Origin: Rhynchopus sp. YZ270_cl-10
Lineage: Eukaryota > Euglenozoa > Diplonemea > Diplonemida > Diplonemidae
Length of the DNA stretch: 64,000 nt
Direction of reading: 5' to 3'
Assembly: GCA_964035575.1 (NCBI GenBank)
Contig: OZ037899.1
Span: 620,001-684,000, forward strand
Within the stretch, counting starts at the first letter, position 1. The number at the start of each line of letters is the position of its first letter. This document shows, piece by piece, positions 11,151 to 21,431 of the stretch. The position numbers and the translations under genes were made by a program. The notes under the pieces were generated by a model. The model saw only the letters and a list, made by a program, of their open reading frames with translations. It was not told where the DNA came from and ran no database searches.

Positions 11151-11451
11151 ACACAACCGTGGTTCAAGAAGGGGTGTTGCCTCCTAGCGTTCACACCCCC
11201 TCCACATCCTCGGGAGAGACAACACCGAAACCTGTCAAGAGAAGAGAAGCCCAGATCAACCAGCTTCGTGCATGTCTTTTTCATCAGCACAGGAGTCAAT
11301 GGACTGGGCCAGATACATGCAGTACTTTCCTCACCTTATCTCACATGATGTTTATAGCACAAAAGACTAGAGTCTCCGATGCTTGGGTGAAACCCACCTT
11401 TGCAGTTGATCGATACGGTGCCTTCGATGCACAACACACTGACGCTTTGTG
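11151..11451 (+). repeat. leader module, blocks P and Q (copy A)
   Basis: Block P (about 70 nt, from CAACCGTGGTTCAAGAAGGG to TCCTCGGGAGAGACAA) is followed by block Q (from CCTGTCAAGAGAAGAGAAGC through GGAGTCAATGGACTGGGCC and AGACTAGAGTCTCCGATGC to CACTGACGCTTTGTG). The same blocks recur upstream of five other genes in this window. Here the module ends about 615 bp before the four-helix gene, with a coding-like relic in between. Confidence 0.85.
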
Positions 11452-11479
11452 ACCAACACACAAGCAGTATCAACCCCTT

Positions 11480-11890
11480 CATCGCCGCAATCGTCCGGTC
11501 TCATCGCGGGTCAACATCTTTCCACCCTGGCGTCTCGTTGTATGTTTTGCGATCCGGGTACACACCCTCATTCAGCGCGAGATCAATCAATCCCGACTTC
11601 CCCCTCGCACTGCCCTTGATGCGGTACATAGCTCCGCACGTTTCGCCCTCTGGATGTTGGAGGGAGGAGCTGCACTGAGCCGTTCCCTCACACCTACGTC
11701 CGCCATCGCCAGCCTGGTCCGCTCCGAGACCAATCCCCGAAACTCAGGTGTTGCACGTTCCTCGTCTTACGCAGCTCGGCTTCTGCTTCGTGCGAGACGG
11801 CACGCTCCAGTTCCGCATCACAGAGCGTTGTGCGGGATGTCGTCGTCGTTGTCCAATCGACCCTCGCGGCACTCATGCGGGTCGCAGTGC
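11480..11890 (-). pseudogene. antisense coding-like relic next to leader module A
   Basis: Minus-strand translation gives protein-like runs split over two or three frames, for example RGKSGLIDLALNEGVYPD and AVSHEAEAELRKTRNVQHLS. There are stops and frame changes between them. The family is not recognised. Its two edges (GCCGCAATCG and CAATCGACCCTCGCGG) are joined directly in the 335-bp tandem units at 15.3-16.3 kb, as if this 0.4-kb interior had been deleted there. Confidence 0.3.
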
Positions 11891-12066
11891 ACCGTTGGGG
11901 AAGATGCTCCTTCTAACTGCAAGCTTAACCCTGCGGAACCCATGCAGGTCAGTCAACCTGCATCAATGACCTATTTTCCAACGACACCATGATTAAAGGC
12001 CGTGCCTGATGACAGCTTATCCTATTTTTTTACCACCACCCATACCAGATTCTCCAAACCCAAACA

Positions 12067-12816
12067 ATGTACCCCCAATCAAGGCTTGTGCACGCAGGGT
12101 GTGTTCTCTTCTCGTGCATCTGTGCTGGCATGCTTGCGGTGTGTCTTGCTTCCGACCGTTCTGTGTTCACTGTGGAGGAGAGCTACCACGGGCAGCTCAC
12201 CGCAGCGCTGGGCAACCTTGGCTACGACCACCGCTATGGCGTGGGGCTGGTCAGCGACACGCTTGGCTATGGGTGGGGTGCAGACCTGAGCCTGCTAGGC
12301 CTCGACGGCTGCAGCGAACACGCTGCAAAGGGTACTGCCGCACAATGGCTGGTGATCGTTGCCGAGACCCTCATGTGTCTCTCTGTGATCGGGCACGTCG
12401 TAGGCATGCTGCACGACAGCCGCTTTGCCAGAGGCTTTCTCGCATTCCTCTCAGGGGTGTGCGCGGTTCTCTGTGGGTTTGCAGTGTGGGTGTTGATTGA
12501 CCTCCACGAAAGCGCCCTGCCGTGCACAAAGCTGCGTGTCGAAGGTGGTGTGCAGGTGCAGGACGTACAGAAGGCCTCGCTTGGGGACTTCTTTGCGCGC
12601 GGCTTCGCCTATCCAGCGCTGATCACGGTGACAGTGATGTCTGCGCTTCTTGCTGTGGTCGCCTTGGTCTCGGTGTTCTACTGTGTGCGGCAGAAGAACG
12701 TTGATCTAGGGTTCTCAAAGCAGAAGACAGACTTTGATGCAATGCCTTCACCTACAGAGTCGGAGATGCGTGAGGTGGATATGTCTGATATGTGTGCCGA
12801 CGCTGATGTCGTGTAG
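12067..12816 (+). CDS. four-transmembrane-helix protein, claudin/amastin-like layout
   Basis: 249 residues from the first ATG after a pyrimidine-rich leader. Hydrophobic segments lie at about residues 9-29 (possibly a signal anchor), 91-113, 120-146 and 186-208. The loop of about 60 residues between the first two and the 40-residue loop between the last two would be extracellular. The tail is charged, with a serine/acid-rich end. This topology matches claudin-type and amastin-type surface proteins of kinetoplastids, but the amastin signature is not recognisable, so the comparison rests on topology alone. No intron is needed. Leader module A lies 0.6 kb upstream. Confidence 0.7.
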   Translation: MYPQSRLVHAGCVLFSCICAGMLAVCLASDRSVFTVEESYHGQLTAALGNLGYDHRYGVGLVSDTLGYGWGADLSLLGLDGCSEHAAKGTAAQWLVIVAETLMCLSVIGHVVGMLHDSRFARGFLAFLSGVCAVLCGFAVWVLIDLHESALPCTKLRVEGGVQVQDVQKASLGDFFARGFAYPALITVTVMSALLAVVALVSVFYCVRQKNVDLGFSKQKTDFDAMPSPTESEMREVDMSDMCADADVV

Positions 12817-15035
12817 TGATGAAAGAGAGCGACAGAGAAAGAGAGAGAGAGAGAGAGAGCTCCCGCCGGCAGTCAAACCAGTGTCCCGAATATCCAGTTT
12901 ATTGCCGTAAAATAAAGTGCCAGGGAAATGCTGTTGCTTTACCGTTCCGTAGTGTCGCAGAGCAGAGGGAGGATATGAAAAATAAGAAAATAAAAAATGT
13001 TGCTAATCTCCCCCACATCTGACGGAGAGATTATGATCATCTATAGATGAATTTCAAGTGTGCCTATCTTTTTTTGTTGATCTTAGTGTTGCTTTTTTTT
13101 CTAGCCTTCCACCTGATTTTGACCCATGTTTAGCGTTTTTTTGTTTCTTTCATTTTCTTTTGATGTGTGCATGAGATGTGCATAATTCACCCTTTCAAAT
13201 TGTATTATTTTCCCCCGCATAGCAGTGTTTCATCCTTGCTATTGAGTTCTTCAGTATTTTTTTTTTTTTTCAGTGCCTGCGTCAGGGTATAAGCTTGGAT
13301 TTTGGATTTTTTCCAGAATTAGGTTTTTTGAATTTTTTTTTTTTTGGTGGGGTTATAGACAGGGTAGTAGCTTGAAAGGTGCACTTTTCAAATGTTGCTG
13401 GTTTGCTGGTTTAGAAAAAATTTTCCCCGGTTGAAAGCGGTCGTCGCGCGCTTCGCGCGCGCCTCCCTGCCAACCGCAGAGTGGAGAGGCAAAGGGTAAA
13501 TTTTGCGAGACAACAAAGAAAATGGAATATAATCCTGTGTTAACGGCGCTTGGTCTTGCACCTTACGTTTCACTAACCGTACAAAGCCAATACGTCTTCC
13601 AGAAGCTGTTACAACGGTCATTTTGAAAAAACGGTCAACTTTTTGCAGCTTTGGTCAAGTTGCATTTGTGGCCGCAAAATGCAAGGGGGTTCCCTACGAC
13701 ATTGTAAACTCTATTTTTTTGCGGAGCAAAAAAATAATATAAAGTGGCGCCGCAGGCGAAAAAAATTAGGGTATAGTGCAAAACATGCAGCTTTTTACAC
13801 CACAGAGTCGCTCAATGAACCCTTTTTAGGGGTTCGCTTACGTGTGAGGCTTTCTCTTCTGTGAGTAAGAAAGTGGCGCGGGGCGACGAATAACTGAATC
13901 CCGAATCCCACTTTTTTTTTTTATTTTTCCCCAAACCAGTAAACCAGCTTGTTCTGGTTTTGAAACCAGCAAAAGTACCCAAGCTATTTCCCTGGTTATA
14001 GACCAGCCCCGCCGCCAGGATTTTGGGTTTTGAAAAAGTTCTGTTGATGGTCCAAAAAAAAATTTTCGCGCTTCGCGCGAAAACCCCTGCAAAGCTCCTT
14101 CGTCGTGGCCTCCGGCGGAGAGATGCATGTTCCCCAAGCCCGGTCAGAGTTCCTCCGAATCAGCGACATTTGCTCTTTCCTCTCACCATGCTGTACATTG
14201 TACTCTTCGGTGGCCGTCCACAAGCCGTAGTGGGTGTCAGCCTTCTTATCAGTAAGCAGCGGTCATGGTACCCAAAGGTTCCTGGCGAAGCCACGGTACG
14301 CAACATTTTTAAAAAATGTTCCCATAAAATGGAACTGCGTTGGTGGGAGCTGCTTGCGCCGCAGGCGCACGGTACGCAACTTTTTTTTTTTCCAACACCC
14401 GATTTTGACTTTTTTGGGACGTTTGAGCACTCACCTCTCCATATCTTCTTCTCCTGAGATTTTTTGACAAGTAGAACGGGTCTGAACCACTCAACAGAAC
14501 TTTTTTTTTTTTTTTTTTTTTCCCCCGAAAAATTTCAGAATTAGGTTTTTGAACCTAATTCTGAGTACCAAGCTTATACCCTGGCCTGCGTCCGCCTATG
14601 AACGGTGAGGCGTTTGCACTTTCAGCCTCTTTTTTTTTCTCTTTTCATGATCCCTGAGTCCGGCCAACCAGACTCAGGGGTCCGTCCTTTAGTCCGGCCA
14701 AAAGGGTCCGGCCATTTTGGTCGGACTCCACCGTGCATGTTACCAAGCAGCGTCTTAGGACCTTCTTTCCACTTTTTTCTTTCCCCCTTTTTCTTCTCAG
14801 ACGATGAGTCTGATAAGGGCATCACCTTCTTTACACAGGGCGTGTCCTTATTATGTCTTCATCCTGCTTATATTTGCATTGTATTTTTTGTTGTGTCTTT
14901 ACACCACGTAATAGGGCGGGTAAATGGCGAGGTTGGCTTCCTAAACTACGGCGTGTGAATAAAAATATTTAAAAAAAAGGTGTGGCATCGTTTTTATGTT
15001 ATTCCCTTGTCTGTTCCAGACATAACAACTGTTCT
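12817..15035 (+). other. gene-free region with dispersed repeats and GC palindromes
   Basis: No supported gene. Visible items: a GA microsatellite (12828-12859); a single CCACCTGATTTTGACCC terminus (about 13109) of the MITE family; the GC palindrome GCGCGCTTCGCGCGC (13445-13462); a TTTGCGGAGCAAAAAAATAA plus GCGCCGCAGGCG repeat (13718-13760) that recurs inverted at 38200-38335; a CGCGCTTCGCGCGA hairpin (14067-14082); a repeat with GGTACGCAAC (14258-14395) shared with 5115-5255 and 39300; a hairpin repeat with GCCTGCGTCCGCC (14582-14625); and a CCGGCCAA-rich palindrome-like stretch (14660-14740). Confidence 0.5.
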
Positions 15036-16391
15036 TACACAACCGTGGTTCAAGAAGGGGTGTTGCCTCCTAGCGTTCACACCCCCTCCACATCCTCGGG
15101 AGAGACAACATTGAAACCTGTCAAGAGAAGAGAAGCCCAGATCAACCAGCTTCGTGCATGTCTTTTCCTCAGCACAGGAGTCAATGGACTGGGCCAGATA
15201 CATGCAGTACTTTCCTCACCTTATCGCACATGATGCTTATAGCACAAAAGACTAGAGTCTCCGATGCTTGGGTGAAACCCACCTTTGCAGTTGATCGATA
15301 CGGTGCCTTCGATGCACAACACTCTGACGCTTTGTGACCCACACACAAGCAGTATCAACCCCTTCATCGCTCTGCCCCGCCGCAATCGACCCTCGCGGCA
15401 CTCATGCGGGTCGCAGTTGAACCGTTGGGGAAGATGTGTCTCCTGTCAAGAGAAGAGAAGCCCAGATCAACCAGCTTCGTGCATGTCTTTTTCCTCAGCA
15501 CAGGAGTCAATGGACTGGGCCAGACATATCTCGCCACATCCTCTCTTTCCTCACCTTATCTCACATGATGTTTATAGCACAAAAGACTAGAGTCTCCGAT
15601 GCTTGGGTGAAACCCACCTTTGCAGTTGATCGATACGGTGCCTTCGATGCACAACACTCTGACGCTTTGTGACCCACACACAAGCAGTATCAACCCCTTC
15701 ATCGCTCTGCCCCGCCGCAATCGACCCTCGCGGCACTCATGCGGGTCGCAGTTGAACCGTTGGGGAAGATGTGTCTCCTGTCAAGAGAAGAGAAGCCCAG
15801 ATCAACCAGCTTCGTGCATGTCTTTTTCCTCAGCACAGGAGTCAATGGACTGGGCCAGACATATCTCGCCACATCCTCTCTTTCCTCACCTTATCTCACA
15901 TGATGTTTATAGCACAAAAGACTAGAGTCTCCGATGCTTGGGTGAAACCCACCTTTGCAGTTGATCGATACGGTGCCTTCGATGCACAACACTCTGACGC
16001 TTTGTGACCCACACACAAGCAGTATCAACCCCTTCATCGCTCTGCCCCGCCGCAATCGACCCTCGCGGCACTCATGCGGGTCGCAGTTGAACCGTTGGGG
16101 AAGATGTGTCTCCTGTCAAGAGAAGAGAAGCCCAGATCAACCAGCTTCGTGCATGTCTTTTTCCTCAGCACAGGAGTCAATGGACTGGGCCAGACATATC
16201 TCGCCACATCCTCTCTTTCCTCACCTTATCTCACATGATGTTTATAGCACAAAAGACTAGAGTCTCCGATGCTTGGGTGAAACCCACCTTTGCAGTTGAT
16301 CGATACGGTGCCTTCGATGCACAACACTCTGACGCTTTGTGGGTACAGCCTTTCGGGTCAATCAAGACCCACACATCCAACGTTACGTTGT
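15036..16391 (+). repeat. leader module B with three 335-bp tandem units
   Basis: Starts with blocks P and Q (15036-15338). Three near-identical 335-bp units follow (15338-15672, 15673-16007, 16008-16342), each running from CCCACACACAAGCAGTATC through TCGCGGCACTCATGCGGGTC to a full block Q. The array ends with GGTCAATCAAGACCCACAC, the normal 3' tail of block Q, and the LPMO start codon follows 137 bp later. The identical units indicate recent expansion or homogenisation. Confidence 0.9.
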
Positions 16392-16527
16392 GACAAACAA
16401 CGTCAAAGGCCTGATACACAGATCACCTTTTGACGCCTTTTGTGTGGAACGGACACTCAATACCACATACCCCACAGGTGTTTTCATCTACACACAAAAC
16501 AACTAAAAGCAGGCTTTTGTGAACAGA

Positions 16528-17541
16528 ATGGTGCCGCCCAGGATGCTGCTGCTGGCATGTGTTGTTGCGTCGGTGTCTGGACACGGGTACGTGGAGTCGC
16601 CGCCGTCGCGCGCGTTTGGCTGCAAGTCTGGACTGAACTCCGGGTGCGGGTCTGTGCAGACCGAGCCGCAGAGCGTGGAGGGTCCTGACGGGTGGCCTTC
16701 GGGGGGCCCTGCGGAGGGGACGGTGGCAGCTGCGGGGCGGTCAGGCTTTGCGCAGCTGAACGTGCAGACGCCGACACGCTGGGGTAAGACTGCGCTTGCC
16801 GCTGGTACGAATGTGTTCACGTGGCGCTTCACGGCAGCACACCGCACGCGCGACTACAAGTACTACATCACACGTGCGGGGTGGAACCAGAACGCGCCGG
16901 TGGGGACGTCGTCGTTTGACACAACGCCGTTCTGTGTGGTGGACGGGGGGATGCAGATGCCATCAAACCCTACGAGCCACAGCTGCACGGTGCCCACACG
17001 CTCGGGGTACCACGTTGTGCTTGCTGTGTGGGACGTGGGTGACACTGGTGCGAGCTTCTACAACGTGATTGACGTGACCATTGGTGGTGCGGGCCCGACT
17101 CCCCCTACCCCAACTATGCCTGTGCCCACACCACCGACACCACCCGCACCAACTGTGCCTGTGCCCACACCTCCGTCGGGTGGATGCTCGGGTGGTGCGG
17201 GGGTGGCTCTGTGGGGCAACTGCAGGGCTGCGCCGCACTGCTGTGCGTCGGGGGCGACGTGCTACGAACAGAGCGACTGCTTCGCACAGTGCAAGCCGTC
17301 GTGCTCCAGGGCAGACGGGTGGACGTGCCGTGTGCTCGGAGCAAGCGCAGGACCGACGCCTCCCACACCTCCTGCACCTGTGCCTGTGCCACCCCCTTCT
17401 GTGCCTGTCCCAGCACCCACACCACCGGCAAGTGGCTGCGGTGCAGAGATCCAAAAATGGAACAGGTGTCTCGGGAAGGAGAGCTGCTGTGCTGCAGGGC
17501 TGAGCTGCACGGGGACACGGTGGTGGAAGTCGTGCAAGTAG
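16528..17541 (+). CDS. secreted AA10-type LPMO with two CBM1-like modules
   Basis: 337 residues. Copper-dependent oxidative cleavage of chitin or cellulose is the known AA10 activity. Residues 1-18 form a signal peptide, and cleavage after SVSG would expose His19 (HGYVESPPSR), the N-terminal copper-brace histidine. The second brace histidine is His105 in FTAAHRTRDYKYYITR, and the axial Phe177 lies in ASFYNVIDV. Two Pro/Thr linkers separate the catalytic domain from two Cys-rich modules (about 217-262 and 300-337), the last with CCAAGLSCTGTRWWKSCK, resembling fungal-type CBM1. A GTG further upstream is in frame, but the ATG is the sensible start. AA10 is mostly bacterial and viral, so transfer into this lineage is possible. 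Leader module B lies directly upstream. Confidence 0.88.
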   Translation: MVPPRMLLLACVVASVSGHGYVESPPSRAFGCKSGLNSGCGSVQTEPQSVEGPDGWPSGGPAEGTVAAAGRSGFAQLNVQTPTRWGKTALAAGTNVFTWRFTAAHRTRDYKYYITRAGWNQNAPVGTSSFDTTPFCVVDGGMQMPSNPTSHSCTVPTRSGYHVVLAVWDVGDTGASFYNVIDVTIGGAGPTPPTPTMPVPTPPTPPAPTVPVPTPPSGGCSGGAGVALWGNCRAAPHCCASGATCYEQSDCFAQCKPSCSRADGWTCRVLGASAGPTPPTPPAPVPVPPPSVPVPAPTPPASGCGAEIQKWNRCLGKESCCAAGLSCTGTRWWKSCK

Positions 17542-18714
17542 TAAGACTGCACACCTGCATTAGCTAACACACAAATGCCTTTTTTATTCATTCATTGCCC
17601 TTTCTTTGGCTCAAGGCATCTTTGCCTTGTTTCTTATTATTTACCGACCGCTTCTTTTGCGGCCTTGATAGACCATGTGTCGTGGTGTACTTTATTCTAC
17701 ACCTGACACTGACTCCATACTCCCATACCCATACTCCCCTCGTATTTTCTGTGTCGTTATGTTGAGACAGCCGAAGCGTGTCTTGCGATGTGCAGCACGC
17801 CCATTCCTCGCACATGTCCGACGATAAAATGACCTCGAGTTCTATGATCCTGATGATCCTACTGACCTAGCAATGGCCGGCCCTGTGTCCAACCTTCCCC
17901 ACACACATGCAGCCCCGGGTTGTACGTGGGTGGTCGGGAGGTGTAGATGCCGGAGGTTCGTGTCTTGCAGTGCAGTGCAAGCCCCATGTTATGTGAAGGG
18001 TATTTTGTCGCCTTCACATTTTGGGGGTCTATTTAACCTTTTGGGTTTCACGATTTTTTCTGTTCCAAATGTTAGTTCTGAAGTTGGTTCTGTTGGTTGT
18101 GCGTCTGCAGACTGCACCTGGGACTTTGACTTTAGTGCTCTTGATTTTGCCACCCTATTTTTTTTTTTTTCTTCTTTTTACCTCTCAATTTCCTTGTCTT
18201 GACATGTAGTCTCATTTCATTTTGTTTTCGAGATCCACCTCTGTTTTAGCACGTTCCACACCACAGCGGCACAATATAAGACAAAAAAACAAGCCAAAAC
18301 CACTGTTTTCCCGCATAGTTTACCAAAACTAGATACAGCGGGACACGATGCGTGCAGCAAGGGAACCAGAGGATACATTCCTGAGCTGCGCCTCTCTGTG
18401 TGTGTGTGGAATGTGTGAGAGTGTGGCCGAACCCTCCGCTCGCATGAGGGTTCGGGAGATACATGCCGAAGATACACAAAAAAAGTGAAACAAGAAAGAA
18501 ACCAAACCACAAACAAACAAATAAACAAAAGCGCCCTCTCCCTGTTGCCGACAACGTGTTCTCATACCCCATACCCCATATCCCGTACACCCCTTCGACA
18601 CACAATACCTATGCAAAACCGACACCAGCTTTGTGCATGCTGTTCTCATGAGCACTGCAGTCATTAGACTGGGTCAGGCTTATCTCATCTGTTGTCCCTT
18701 TATCAGCATATCTC
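17542..18714 (+). other. 3' flank of the LPMO gene; no gene seen
   Basis: Holds a likely 3' UTR, then AT-rich and mixed sequence. Open frames here are short, have no domain signal and contain homopolymer runs. A CATACTCCCATACCCATACT micro-repeat lies at about 17718-17740. 18600-18714 has a loosely related version of the block Q start (TTGTGCATGCTGTTCTCATG and later TAGACTGGGTCAG), so the leader module at 18715 may begin earlier in degenerate form. Confidence 0.4.
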
Positions 18715-19291
18715 ACATGATGTTTATAGCACAAAAGACTAGAGTCTCCGATGCTTGGGTGAAACCCACCTTTGCAGTTGATCGATACGGTGCCTTCGAT
18801 GCACACCACTCTGACGCTTTGTATACAGCCTTTCAGCCCCACCACACCACACATCCAACTTTACTGACACAACCGTGGTTCAAGAAGGGGTGTTGCCTCC
18901 TAGCGTTCACACCCCCTCCACATCCTCGGGAGAGACAACACCGAAACCTGTCAAGAGAAGAGAAGCCCAGATCAACCAGCTTCGTGCATGTCTTTTTCCT
19001 CAGCACAGGAGTCAATGGACTGGGCCAGACACATCTCATCACATCCTATCTTTCCTCACCTTATCTCACATGATGTTTATAGCACAAAAGACTAGAGTCT
19101 CCGATGCTTGGGTGAAACCCACCTTTGCAGTTGATCGATACGGTGCCTTCGATGCACAACACTCTGACGCTTTGTGGATGCAGCCTTTCGGGTCAATCAA
19201 AACCCGCACAACAACGTTACACAACCGTGGTTCAAGAAGGGGTGTTGCCTCCTAGCGTTCACACCCCCTCCACATCCTCGGGAGAGACATT
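18715..19291 (+). repeat. leader module C (partial Q, then P-Q-P)
   Basis: A partial block Q (18715-18822) is followed by a complete P-Q-P unit (about 18868-19291). The second P starts at 19217, after CAACGTTACA, and ends GGGAGAGACA at 19290. The start codon of the GSP-rich gene lies 114 bp downstream. The P blocks act as direct terminal repeats around Q, a layout also found at 59228 and 62033. Confidence 0.88.
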
Positions 19292-19404
19292 TTTTACCCA
19301 ACTCTTCTTTCTCACCCTCACGCCTTACTCAACCAACGCTACCAATATGGTACCTCTCCATACACACCTCCCACCCACCCAGACACTACACCAAAAGCAT
19401 AACA

Positions 19405-20022
19405 ATGTCTGTTGTCCCCGGCCTTCCCCCGCCACCAGAGACGCACCCTGCCTCCCCACAGAGGGCGAGACAGGGCAGCGGATCGCCGTACCGTGCTTAC
19501 TCCGCGTCACCCCCTGTTGGAGTCATGCCGACATACACTTCCACATCTCCTCTTGGTAATGTGCCGTACATTCCGGGGTCCCCGCAGACTGGGTACGCCA
19601 CGGGACCAGGTTATGACACGGAGAAGGCGAGGGAGGAGGAACGTCACAGACAGATCTCGCAGTTCATGGGAAGCAACATGGGTGGAGGGTCGCCAGCGCG
19701 TGCGTACTCAGGCAGCCCGCAGCCAGGATATGTTGGGTCCCCGAGAGCTTACTCAGGGTCGCCACACCGTGCTGTCGTTGGAGTGCCCCCGGGTAGTCCG
19801 GTATACACAGGGCCTGTAGGAAGTTACGCAACACATGCTGCAAGCATTCCGCAGTACACCTCCGTTGCGCACGCAGGGTCTCCGACGTACGCAGGTTCCC
19901 CAACATACTCTGGATCCCCAACAGGGGTGGTAGGCGGGTCATTGCCCCTGACTGGACACCCTTCAGAAGGTGAATCGCCAAGGAGACTCCGCGCTTGGGG
20001 ACAGTCTGGTTCCATTAGGTAA
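19405..20022 (+). CDS. low-complexity GSP/Tyr-rich protein
   Basis: 205 residues starting MSVVPGLPPPPETHPASP. Nearly the whole chain is built of loose repeats around GSP: AYSGSP, GYVGSP, TYAGSP and TYSGSP. One charged helix-like patch (EKAREEERHRQISQFMG) lies at about 77-93. There is no signal peptide or membrane segment. SP motifs suggest a phosphorylated disordered protein, but no family is recognised. The frame is open upstream into the leader module; I chose the ATG after the pyrimidine-rich leader because the upstream part is repeat DNA found before unrelated genes in other frames. Confidence 0.65.
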   Translation: MSVVPGLPPPPETHPASPQRARQGSGSPYRAYSASPPVGVMPTYTSTSPLGNVPYIPGSPQTGYATGPGYDTEKAREEERHRQISQFMGSNMGGGSPARAYSGSPQPGYVGSPRAYSGSPHRAVVGVPPGSPVYTGPVGSYATHAASIPQYTSVAHAGSPTYAGSPTYSGSPTGVVGGSLPLTGHPSEGESPRRLRAWGQSGSIR

Positions 20023-20640
20023 AAACCTCCCCAATGAATAGTTTTTTTTTTTGAAAAAAAACGAAAAATTTAAAATGATTGTATTGTATACCCCTCAGTT
20101 TCCCCCCCTTGTTGTTTTTTTCTTTTTTCTTCTTCCTCGCGACTTTCTTGTCGATGTGAGGTTTTGTACCTATCCTTTCAGTATTACTTTTTTAGCTTTT
20201 TTTTTTGTGTGTGCAGGAAAAAATGTTATGACAGATTGAAAAAGAAAACGGACCAAAAAAAAAAGGTGGAGAAAAAAAAATATGGCAGGTCGGAGTTTGT
20301 ATCGACAATCTCTCATTAGATCTTCTGTTTGTTTCAGTGGTGTCGCTTTGTGTGATGGTTGATACCGACAAAATGCTGTATTTTTTTTTTTTTGTGCTGA
20401 TAAAATACTCTGTGTGTATCGTCAAAGGGATTGTCGTGGTAATGTCTTTTGCACAGTGCACAGTCCCACCTGTCGGTGGAGAGGAGTGGGTAGGAGGGGG
20501 GGTACGTTTTATGACGGATGGTTGTCAGAACCGTGCAAGAAAACAAACCAAAAAAAGGGGGAGGGTGGTGTCATATTGATCTTTATGATTTGCCCCGTGG
20601 TTTCAGTTTGAGGGACGTGAACAACGGAGTCTTGTTTTCC
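20023..20640 (+). other. gene-free AT-rich spacer
   Basis: Contains poly-A and poly-T runs and no supported gene, RNA or mobile element. Open frames are short and rich in Lys and Phe from homopolymers. Confidence 0.4.
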
Positions 20641-20830
20641 CAGAAGCTGTGATGTGTGTACGCAAGGAGCGCACGCCATGCCTTCACATGCGAATGAACA
20701 CCGGCTGAGATTCTTCTTCCCACACCACTCCAAACCCTTCCACAACCAGAAGCTGTGATGTGTGTACGCAAGGAGTGCACGCCATGCCTTCACATGCGAA
20801 TGAACACCGGCTGAGATTCTTCCCACATCA
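20641..20830 (+). repeat. 106-bp tandem duplication before the NADAR gene
   Basis: A 106-bp unit starting CAGAAGCTGTGATGTGTGTA at 20641 is repeated from 20747 with few changes, up to ACCGGCTGAGATTCTTC. The second copy ends about 120 bp upstream of the NADAR start codon. It is unrelated to the P/Q leader module. Confidence 0.85.
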
Positions 20831-20939
20831 CCCCTCCATCGCTCTTTGCGCGATGTGTACCCCCCTTTTTGCCCCCTCCCTTCTCTCTTCTCCCCACTCC
20901 CTCTCCGCCCCCCCACCAACCATCAACCCTTCAGCTACA

Positions 20940-21431
20940 ATGGACCCACCGGAGGGGCACTTATGGTTCTACGATCATCGTGACGTTCGTACTGGGTGTT
21001 TTTCTAACTTTTCAGAGCACCCCATTGTTGTGGATGGGGTGACGTTCCCGACTACGGAACACTATTTCCAGGCAATGAAGTTTCATAAGGACGGTGCCTT
21101 GGTGGAGCGGGTACGGCGTGCGGGGAGCGTCAAGGAGGCGGCGGCAGTGGGGCGGGATAGGAGTCTTCCACTGCGAGGGGATTGGGAGGACGTGAAGGTG
21201 GACGTAATGCGGGCAGCGTTGCACGCAAAGTTCACCCAACATCGTGACTGCAGGGACGCGCTCCTTGCCACAGCAGGCCTCTTCTTAGTGGAGCACACAC
21301 CCAACGACGCGCTCTGGGGCGACGCAGGCGCACCCAACTGGCGCCACGACACCACCTCCACAAACACAGGGAAGAACCTCCTCGGCACCCTGCTTGTTGA
21401 GCTGCGTGACCTTCTCGGAGAGACAGGCTGA
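20940..21431 (+). CDS. NADAR/YbiA-family N-glycosidase
   Basis: 163 residues. YbiA hydrolyses N-glycosidic bonds of early riboflavin intermediates, and other NADAR proteins act on ADP-ribosylated guanine or NAD-related compounds, so the substrate here is open. Family motifs in order: CFSNFSEHPIVVDGVTFPTTEHYFQAMKF (residues about 20-48); WEDVKVDVMRAALHAKFTQH; LVEHTPNDALWGD; GKNLLGTLLVELRDLL near the C-terminus. The length is typical of a single-domain member. The frame is open upstream through the tandem duplication, but the ATG at 20940, after a long pyrimidine tract, gives the standard N-terminus. Confidence 0.88.
   Translation: MDPPEGHLWFYDHRDVRTGCFSNFSEHPIVVDGVTFPTTEHYFQAMKFHKDGALVERVRRAGSVKEAAAVGRDRSLPLRGDWEDVKVDVMRAALHAKFTQHRDCRDALLATAGLFLVEHTPNDALWGDAGAPNWRHDTTSTNTGKNLLGTLLVELRDLLGETG

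Noticed and set aside
15338-16342. CRISPR-like array
   Set aside because: The 335-bp units are identical tandem repeats with no spacers, in a eukaryotic context.
17688-17704. Spliced-leader-like GTACTTTATTC
   Set aside because: Only a short match to euglenozoan leader ends, in an LPMO 3' flank, with no donor GT or Sm-type context.
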